The notes under the pieces are model-generated. The model was not told where the DNA came from. It worked only from the letters and a program-made list of their open reading frames with translations, and searched no databases. Position numbers and translations under genes: made by a program. From NCBI RefSeq assembly GCF_964187505.1, contig NZ_CAXLML010000169.1, forward strand, positions 1 through 12,102: DNA of 12,102 nt, given 5' to 3'. This document shows, in pieces, positions 6,988 through 12,102 of the stretch. Position 1 is the stretch's first letter. Each line of letters starts with the position of its first letter. The stretch is from Chordibacter forsetii (GTDB lineage: Bacteria; Verrucomicrobiota; Verrucomicrobiia; Opitutales; Seribacteraceae).

Positions 6988-7590
6988 ATGAAATTTATTT
7001 ATTCTTTTTTATTATTTGCTCCTCTTTGCATATTCGGGTCGCCCAAATCATTTGATTTTAAAGACCCCAAAGGGGTAAACACCATCATTTTTCAATTGGA
7101 TGCATTATTGGAATCTATAAGCGGTTCAGCTGGGGGAATTTCAGGAATAATTTCCTACGATCCAACGAAACCAGAATCGACCAAGGGAACAATCGTCCTT
7201 GATGCATCAAGCCTAAGAGTCGATAATTCTGTGCTTCAGGAACATATGCACGGAGAAGGCTGGCTGCATGTATCAAAATTTCCTCAAATCGTATTCTCAC
7301 TTTCTAACCTTAGAAACATTAAAACAGAAGCTCGTGCCCTCAAAGCAACAGCTGAGGGAAAAATGACGATTCGAAATGTTACTATAATCATGGAAGTTCC
7401 AGTAGAACTGACATACCTCGAAGGCTTGCTTGAAAAAAGGAATAAGACCCCAGGGGATTTACTGGTGGTACGCTCAAAATTCAAAGTTAAACGGGACGAT
7501 TTCGGCATCAAACCTGGAGAATATTTGGACAAAGTTGCTAACGAGATTGAAATCTCGATTAATCTTGCCGGAGCCTGCCCAACTCAATAA
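6988..7590 (+). CDS. YceI-family exported protein
   Basis: This 200-residue protein starts with a signal peptide: MKFIYSFLLF at 1-10, then a hydrophobic run to about 17. The mature part fits the YceI beta-barrel (lipocalin-like) domain. Typical elements are the repeated strand pattern, GEGWLHVSKFPQIVFSL (89-105), the GKMTIRNVT strand (124-132) and the C-terminal FKVKRDDFGI (165-174). Known YceI-family members bind long isoprenoid or fatty-acyl chains in a hydrophobic tunnel and are periplasmic. The ligand here is not known. I chose ATG 6988 because it gives a clean signal peptide. The frame is open further back (to 6856), but that stretch overlaps the preceding gene and would bury the signal sequence. 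Its place in a run starting with lipid-type genes suggests, as inference only, that it could carry a hydrophobic product or quinone across the periplasm. Confidence 0.85.
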   Translation: MKFIYSFLLFAPLCIFGSPKSFDFKDPKGVNTIIFQLDALLESISGSAGGISGIISYDPTKPESTKGTIVLDASSLRVDNSVLQEHMHGEGWLHVSKFPQIVFSLSNLRNIKTEARALKATAEGKMTIRNVTIIMEVPVELTYLEGLLEKRNKTPGDLLVVRSKFKVKRDDFGIKPGEYLDKVANEIEISINLAGACPTQ

Positions 7591-7632
7591 TTTAGAAACT
7601 TACCCCACGAGAGAGAAATCTCTCACCCCAAT

Positions 7633-7670
7633 AAGCGAGAGCGCCCCTAAGCGTTCTCGCTTTTTTTTTT
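7633..7670 (+). terminator. Rho-independent terminator after the yceI-like gene
   Basis: A 12-base-pair stem (7633-7644 with 7651-7662) has a single G-U pair and a six-base loop, CCCTAA. It runs into an unbroken run of ten T (7661-7670). This is a textbook intrinsic terminator, 42 bases after the yceI-like stop. It separates that run of genes from the cys operon and ends 26 bases before cysC. A smaller hairpin (GAGAGA at 7611-7616, TCTCTC at 7619-7624) lies just upstream. Confidence 0.9.
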
Positions 7671-7696
7671 AGATATGTTAATTTCTTTCCTTTTCC

Positions 7697-8296
7697 GTGA
7701 AAAACAAGAATATACATCCGATCTCTGATCGATTAATTGCTCAAACTGAGAAAGAGAAACTTCTCGGAAGTAAAGGTACTGTCTTTTGGCTTTATGGCTT
7801 ATCTGGTTCCGGGAAAAGTACCATGGCTTTAAAGATGGAAAAACGCCTTCATGAAAAGGGTATTCATTCCGTAGTTCTAGATGGTGACAACCTCCGTTCA
7901 GGACTGAACCAGGACTTAAGCTTCTCCGAAAAAGACCGTCGTGAAAATATTCGTCGAGTTAGTGAGGTTGCCAAAATCTTTTCAGCAAATGGCCTTATTG
8001 TTTTCGTTTCATTAATTACCCCATTGCGTGAATTCCGTCAAAGTGCACGAACGATTATCGGAGATCATTATTTCCAGGAGGTTTTCGTCAAAGCCTCCTT
8101 TAATACTTGCCAGGAACGAGATGTGAAAGGCCTGTATGCTAAAGCAAGTGATGGACTGGTGCCTTCTTTTACAGGGCAGGGGTCTGATTTTGAAGAACCC
8201 GTAGATCAACAATTCATTATAGACAGCGAAAAAGAGAGTGAGGATATTTCATCTGATAAACTTTTCCAATTCGTTCTCGATTCAATTTCTCTTTAA
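7697..8296 (+). CDS. cysC: Adenylylsulfate (APS) kinase
   Basis: This 199-residue protein matches E. coli CysC (201) in length and layout. The Walker A loop GLSGSGKST lies at residues 34-42 and the substrate motif DGDNLR at 62-67. DRRENIRRV (80-88) follows, then RDVKGLYAKA (141-150) and the lid segment FTGQGSDFEEP (158-168). It phosphorylates APS with ATP to give PAPS in the cytosol. GTG 7697 is the start because it places the Walker loop at the family position. No Shine-Dalgarno motif is visible. E. coli CysC has a serine (Ser109, in ISP) that can be phosphorylated; the matching motif here is ITP, with Thr108. The gene is four bases from cysD. The upstream terminator implies its own promoter within 7591-7696, but I cannot point to a clear -35/-10 pair. 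Confidence 0.93.
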   Translation: MKNKNIHPISDRLIAQTEKEKLLGSKGTVFWLYGLSGSGKSTMALKMEKRLHEKGIHSVVLDGDNLRSGLNQDLSFSEKDRRENIRRVSEVAKIFSANGLIVFVSLITPLREFRQSARTIIGDHYFQEVFVKASFNTCQERDVKGLYAKASDGLVPSFTGQGSDFEEPVDQQFIIDSEKESEDISSDKLFQFVLDSISL

Positions 8297-8300
8297 GCAA

Positions 8301-9206
8301 ATGAAAAACTATAACCTTACCCATTTGGAACAACTAGAGGCGGAAGCTATATTCGTACTTCGCGAGACAGCTGCCCAGTTTGAACGACCAGGATTGCTTT
8401 TTTCCGGAGGCAAAGATTCCATTGTCATGGCTCACTTAGCCTACAAGGCATTTTTTCCAGCTAAGTCCCCCTTTCCACTGGTTCATGTAGATACTGGGCA
8501 TAATTTTCCGGAAACCATAGAATTCCGGGATCAATTTGTAGATAAGGTTGGATCTCAACTAATCGTTGGGTTGGTTCAGGATTCCATTGATCAAGGTACT
8601 GCAGTTGAAGAAACTGGTCCCAATGCAAGTCGCAACGCTCTTCAATCAGTAACCTTACTCGAAACAATTGAGTCACAGAGTTTGGATGCTGCCCTTGGAG
8701 GTGGTCGTCGAGATGAAGAAAAGGCGAGGGCTAAAGAGCGTTTTTTCTCTCACCGCGATGCATTTGGACAATGGGATCCCAAAAACCAGCGTCCTGAATT
8801 GTGGAATCTTTTCAATGGTAGAAAAAGCCAGGGTGAACACTTTCGGGTTTTTCCCTTGAGCAACTGGACAGAAATGGATGTTTGGCAATACCTTAAAAAA
8901 GAAAAAATCGAACTCCCTTCGCTTTACTTTTCACATGAGCGCGAAATTATTGAGCGAAATGGATCCCTTCTCGCAGTGAGTGATTTTGTCATTCCCAACG
9001 ACAAGGAAACTCCACGAAGAGAAATTGTTCGCTTCCGCACCATTGGTGATGCTACCTGCACGGGAGCTGTTCTTTCGACGGCTGCCAACTTGGATGAAGT
9101 CATTGCCGAAGTGGCAGCTTCACGGGTAACTGAGCGTGGAACCCGGGCAGATGACCGAAGATCGGAATCAGCCATGGAAGACCGCAAAAAACAGGGATAT
9201 TTCTAA
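8301..9206 (+). CDS. cysD: Sulfate adenylyltransferase small subunit (ATP sulfurylase, CysD)
   Basis: At 301 residues it is almost exactly the length of E. coli CysD (302). The PP-loop SGGKDS (35-40) of the ATP pyrophosphatase fold binds the phosphates. LVHVDTGHNFPET (60-72), ALGGGRRDEEKAR (131-143) and the FPLSNWTEMDVW segment are all diagnostic. The C-terminus ends in the family tail RKKQGYF. With the GTPase CysN it adenylylates sulfate to APS, the first step of sulfate assimilation. ATG 8301 is chosen, four bases after the cysC stop. The frame extends upstream to 8238, but that stretch overlaps cysC and is not family sequence. It is co-directional with cysC and cysN in an operon. There is no Shine-Dalgarno motif, so it may depend on translation of cysC. 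Confidence 0.96.
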   Translation: MKNYNLTHLEQLEAEAIFVLRETAAQFERPGLLFSGGKDSIVMAHLAYKAFFPAKSPFPLVHVDTGHNFPETIEFRDQFVDKVGSQLIVGLVQDSIDQGTAVEETGPNASRNALQSVTLLETIESQSLDAALGGGRRDEEKARAKERFFSHRDAFGQWDPKNQRPELWNLFNGRKSQGEHFRVFPLSNWTEMDVWQYLKKEKIELPSLYFSHEREIIERNGSLLAVSDFVIPNDKETPRREIVRFRTIGDATCTGAVLSTAANLDEVIAEVAASRVTERGTRADDRRSESAMEDRKKQGYF

Positions 9207-9225
9207 TTATTAACCGCCACTTTTC

Positions 9226-10500
9226 ATGAGCGAAGACAAAAACTATCTAAATATGGATCTCTTACGTTTCACCACTGCAGGCAGTGTGGACGACGGCAAG
9301 AGCACTTTGATCGGCCGACTTTTTCACGACACAAAAGCGATTTTTGAGGATCAATTGGAAGCAATTGAAGTCAGCAGTAAAAAAAGAGGGGATGAACATG
9401 TAAACCTTGCCCTTCTAACCGACGGGCTGAAAGCTGAAAGAGAGCAGGGCATAACCATAGATGTTGCTTATCGTTATTTTGCCACACCCAAACGAAAGTT
9501 CATTATTGCTGATACGCCTGGCCATATCCAGTACACCCGAAATATGGTGACGGGTGCATCAACCGCGAACTTAGCCCTTATTCTGGTAGATGCAAGGCAC
9601 GGAGTCGTCGAACAGACTAAAAGACATAGTTTCATTGCCGATCTGCTCGGGATCAAACACGTCGCCGTGTGCATTAACAAAATGGACTTGGTTGGCTATG
9701 AGGAAGATGCATACATTAAAGTTCTCGAACAATTTACCGATTTTGCCAGTCGTTTGGAGAATGTTACCGATATTACTTTTATACCCATCTCTGCATTAAA
9801 AGGAGACAATGTAGTGGATAGATCAGAAAACATGAATTGGTATAAAGGTCCGCCCTTACTTTATCACCTGGAGAATGTATATGTTGGATCGGATTTCAAT
9901 CATGTGGACGCCCGCTTCCCAGTGCAATGGGTCATTCGTCCTCATTCTGATGAGCATCATGACTTTCGTGGTTTTGCAGGTCGTGTTGCGGGAGGTGTTT
10001 TTAAAACGGGAGATGAAGTGACTGTTCTTCCCTCAGGGTTTTCTTCAAAGATCAAAAAAATCTTGCTCGCGGATCAAGAACTCGACGAGGCCTTTCACCC
10101 CCAGTCCGTCACCATCTTGTTGGAGGATGAAATTGATGTAAGCCGAGGTGACATGTTGGTCAAACCAAACAACCAACCAAATAATTCTCAGGACTTGGAT
10201 GCTCGTATTTGCTGGTTTTCAGGAGCTAAAAAACTTAAAAAAGGAGCCAAGTTCCTTTTTCGACAAACGACCAAAGAGGCACAAGTCTTAGTTAGTGAAG
10301 TTCGCTACAAAATTGATGTAAACTCCCTCAGGAAAAACGAAGATGATCAGGAATTGGGCATGAACGACATCGGTCGTGTCGCCCTGAGAACTTCCCAACC
10401 TGTTTTCTGGGACTCATACCGCAGGAACCGTAATACGGGGAGTTTTATTTTGGTCGACCCTTTTACCAATGAAACTTTGGGCGCAGGAATGCTCCGTTAG
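9226..10500 (+). CDS. cysN: Sulfate adenylyltransferase large subunit (CysN GTPase)
   Basis: This 424-residue EF-Tu-like GTPase has all its nucleotide motifs: G1 GSVDDGKST (19-27), G2 region EREQGITIDVAY (71-82), G3 DTPGH (96-100), G4 NKMD (151-154) and G5 SALKG (189-193). GSVDDGKSTLIGRL and EREQGITIDVAYRYF mark it as CysN rather than a translation factor. GTP hydrolysis drives APS formation by CysD. It is shorter than E. coli CysN (475) and has no C-terminal APS-kinase domain, in line with the separate cysC upstream. The ATG follows the cysD stop by 19 bases. Domains II and III follow at about 220-424. No cysH or sulfite reductase gene follows, so the rest of the assimilation pathway must be encoded elsewhere. 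Confidence 0.96.
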   Translation: MSEDKNYLNMDLLRFTTAGSVDDGKSTLIGRLFHDTKAIFEDQLEAIEVSSKKRGDEHVNLALLTDGLKAEREQGITIDVAYRYFATPKRKFIIADTPGHIQYTRNMVTGASTANLALILVDARHGVVEQTKRHSFIADLLGIKHVAVCINKMDLVGYEEDAYIKVLEQFTDFASRLENVTDITFIPISALKGDNVVDRSENMNWYKGPPLLYHLENVYVGSDFNHVDARFPVQWVIRPHSDEHHDFRGFAGRVAGGVFKTGDEVTVLPSGFSSKIKKILLADQELDEAFHPQSVTILLEDEIDVSRGDMLVKPNNQPNNSQDLDARICWFSGAKKLKKGAKFLFRQTTKEAQVLVSEVRYKIDVNSLRKNEDDQELGMNDIGRVALRTSQPVFWDSYRRNRNTGSFILVDPFTNETLGAGMLR

Positions 10501-10519
10501 AAGGGGATTCTTTCCTTCT
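10499..10519 (+). terminator. Possible weak hairpin at the end of cysN
   Basis: AGAAGGGG (10499-10506, starting in the cysN stop codon) can pair with TTCCTTCT (10512-10519), with two G-U pairs and a five-base loop. No clear T-run follows, so this is at best a weak terminator. The rest of 10520-10608 is AT-rich and pyrimidine-rich. A TTGGCA at 10521 could be a -35 box, but no convincing -10 box follows at the right distance. Confidence 0.25.
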
Positions 10520-10608
10520 GTTGGCATAATCTTTCCGTCTTATTCTATTAGACCTCATTGATTCTTTCTAATTTTCATACAAAACCTTACCGTCTAAACT
10601 TATTTCTG

Positions 10609-12102
10609 ATGAAATTGAAATTACTGTTTTTACTAACTGCCATTGTCTTGACCGCGCCTTTGTACTCACGATTGATCGCCGCTGCACCCTCAGAGCAATT
10701 ACCTAAATCAGGACCTTATGCTTGGACAACCGACCACCTGCAAATTGGGGTACGTTGGCAACCTTTTGGGCTTCCCGGATGCGAACTTTACGATGCGAAC
10801 CGACCACTGATATCCAAGCACAGTAGTTATGCCCAGTTTTGGGTAAGTTGGAATGCAGTGGAACCAAATGAAAAGAATACGGATTACAAGAATCATATGT
10901 CCGCTCACTTACAATCGATCGAAAATGCGGTTAATCTATGCGTTGAGCGAGGAGTGAAGGTTGAATTTGTGATGTGGCATACACCCAGGTGGGCATCGGT
11001 TTCTGGAAACGCTGGACCTTGGCGCCCCAAAACAGGTCTGCACGCCGAATTTGTCTCCCGAATTGCTGAACATTTTAAAGGTCGTGTAGATGCCTATCAA
11101 CTCTACCACGAAGTAAACCTACAAGGTATGATGAAAGAAGCGGACTCTGACTTTATTATAGAGGAAATTTTTAAGAAAGGTGCCAAAGCTGTTCGCTCCA
11201 TCTACAACCGAGAACCGAGAATGCCAGTAATAATATCCACCTCAGGAACTTCTCCTTGTGAAGGATGCGAATCTCTCGCCGGATTAAAGGGAAAGGGTGC
11301 AGTGGCCGTGGATGATTACTACGATCAGCAAATTGCCTCCACCGAAATGATGAAAGGAGTCGATGCCCTCAACATGAATGTATCCGACCACTTCAACGGC
11401 TATGGGATGATGGATGGGCACATCATTCCCAATGTCTGGAGCCAATATGATTTAGTGCGGAGCAAACTGGATGCTGCCAACTTATATTCCAAAAAAATCC
11501 TCTCTTCTGAATCCTGGATAGTATGGGATGATTCGAACATCAATCATGATGTCAATGCTGACGGAGTAAAGAACGAGAAAGATTCTTTCGATAAAACAGT
11601 TACCATCTTTGGAAAATTATTAGAAAGAGGTTTAAATACAATGAACATGCCGTGGTGTGACAATTCAAGTAAATGGTCGATGGGCTTAGTCAAACGTGTA
11701 GATTACAACGGCAGAATCAAACAATTAAAACCCAAATGGGTTATTCCTTCAAATGACGGAGGACCTGACATCATAGCTCGAAAAATCGGGTTAAGAGGCA
11801 ACTCCGATGACACCATGATACCTGTAGAGGTTCAATCCAGTGGACTTCCATTCACCGAAGCAAACTACATAAATCCTGGGGACCCAAACCACCTTCATTA
11901 CTATGCCTGGCGATGGTATGCCCAAATTTCTGGAGGTTCTGACGAAGTGATTCGCCATGCACTTGCTGGGGAGCAGGGAAATGATATCACGGTACTTGGA
12001 ATGGGCATGACTGGACAGGAACAATACCGAATTTCTTCTTATAACCGCTCAAAAAAATCCTTCACCGTGCTTATTTACTCTGGAGGAGCAAATGGAAAAG
12101 AA
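10609..12102 (+). CDS. Secreted glycoside-hydrolase-like protein (TIM barrel, clan GH-A type), 3' end outside window
   Basis: The frame is open from ATG 10609 to the window end (498 residues, no stop). A signal peptide (MKLKLLFLLT, hydrophobic core to about residue 19, cleavage possibly near 25) predicts export. The layout resembles clan GH-A (beta/alpha)8 hydrolases such as GH39 and relatives. QFWVSWNAVEPNE (76-88) is like the W-x-x-(I/V)-E-P strand, VMWHTPRWAS (121-130) is a strand with an aromatic active-site run, and YHEVN (166-170) puts Glu168 at the acid/base position. LSSESW (298-303) puts Glu301 at the nucleophile position. The residue before Glu168 is His, where clan GH-A almost always has Asn. 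A calcium-loop-like D-x-N-x-D-G motif occupies 314-325. After about residue 380 the sequence looks like the start of a second beta-sandwich-type domain. The substrate is not readable. It lies 108 bases after cysN and probably has its own promoter. Confidence 0.72.
   Translation, partial: MKLKLLFLLTAIVLTAPLYSRLIAAAPSEQLPKSGPYAWTTDHLQIGVRWQPFGLPGCELYDANRPLISKHSSYAQFWVSWNAVEPNEKNTDYKNHMSAHLQSIENAVNLCVERGVKVEFVMWHTPRWASVSGNAGPWRPKTGLHAEFVSRIAEHFKGRVDAYQLYHEVNLQGMMKEADSDFIIEEIFKKGAKAVRSIYNREPRMPVIISTSGTSPCEGCESLAGLKGKGAVAVDDYYDQQIASTEMMKGVDALNMNVSDHFNGYGMMDGHIIPNVWSQYDLVRSKLDAANLYSKKILSSESWIVWDDSNINHDVNADGVKNEKDSFDKTVTIFGKLLERGLNTMNMPWCDNSSKWSMGLVKRVDYNGRIKQLKPKWVIPSNDGGPDIIARKIGLRGNSDDTMIPVEVQSSGLPFTEANYINPGDPNHLHYYAWRWYAQISGGSDEVIRHALAGEQGNDITVLGMGMTGQEQYRISSYNRSKKSFTVLIYSGGANGKE
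11548..11583 (+). other. EF-hand/dockerin-like calcium-binding loop within the hydrolase-like protein
   Basis: Residues 314-325 read DVNADGVKNEKD. Asp, Asn, Asp and Asp sit at loop positions 1, 3, 5 and 12, and Gly at 6. This is the pattern of EF-hand, dockerin and thrombospondin-type calcium loops. It lies 13 residues after the proposed nucleophile Glu301, inside the catalytic barrel rather than at the C-terminus where dockerins sit. Confidence 0.55.

Noticed and set aside
7430..7672. 80-residue + strand open frame after and within the yceI-like gene
   Set aside because: It overlaps the conserved yceI C-terminus in another frame and runs through the terminator hairpin into the T-run, giving a poly-Phe end.
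8238..8300. N-terminal extension of CysD
   Set aside because: It overlaps cysC out of frame. CysD family length and N-terminal sequence fit ATG 8301.
8668..8888. Short open frames on both strands within cysD
   Set aside because: They are shadows of the conserved CysD coding sequence.

Overview
The window reads as chromosomal DNA of a moderately AT-rich, Gram-negative bacterium. The most likely source is a Verrucomicrobiota (Opitutales/Puniceicoccales-like) or a close PVC relative. This is inference. It rests on the leucine-rich-repeat style of the first gene, an Ole-type long-chain condensation locus, a YceI-family exported protein, separate cysC/cysD/cysN genes, and a large secreted glycoside-hydrolase-like protein. 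Most starts lack a Shine-Dalgarno motif, and GTG and TTG starts are common. All genes that can be supported lie on the + strand, and coding density is very high.

Region 1 (1-734) is the 3' end of a leucine-rich-repeat protein with seven repeats of exactly 21 residues. Region 2 (783-5468) is a tight lipid-type operon: a CrtI/phytoene-desaturase-like FAD oxidoreductase, a FabZ-like hot-dog dehydratase, a FabI-like reductase, an OleA-type thiolase-fold condensing enzyme and an OleB-type alpha/beta hydrolase. The last four genes are joined by three consecutive 4-base stop/start overlaps (GTGA, ATGA, TTGA). The canonical partners OleC and OleD, which complete olefin synthesis from OleA's product, are not in the window. 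Here OleA and OleB sit with fatty-acid-synthase-like dehydratase and reductase genes instead. This is the most interesting part of the window.

Region 3 (5534-7590) follows closely: a 73-residue single-pass membrane protein, a XerC/XerD-type tyrosine recombinase overlapping it by 19 bases, a 92-residue membrane protein and an exported YceI-family protein. A strong intrinsic terminator at 7633-7670 closes this run, so 783-7670 could be one long transcription unit.

Region 4 (7697-10500) is a sulfate-activation operon, cysC-cysD-cysN. CysD and CysN adenylylate sulfate to APS, and CysC phosphorylates APS to PAPS. Region 5 (10609-12102) is a secreted TIM-barrel glycoside-hydrolase-like protein, cut off by the window edge. 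It carries an EF-hand/dockerin-like calcium loop between the proposed nucleophile strand and the next helix. No RNA genes, CRISPR arrays, insertion sequences or long DNA repeats were seen.
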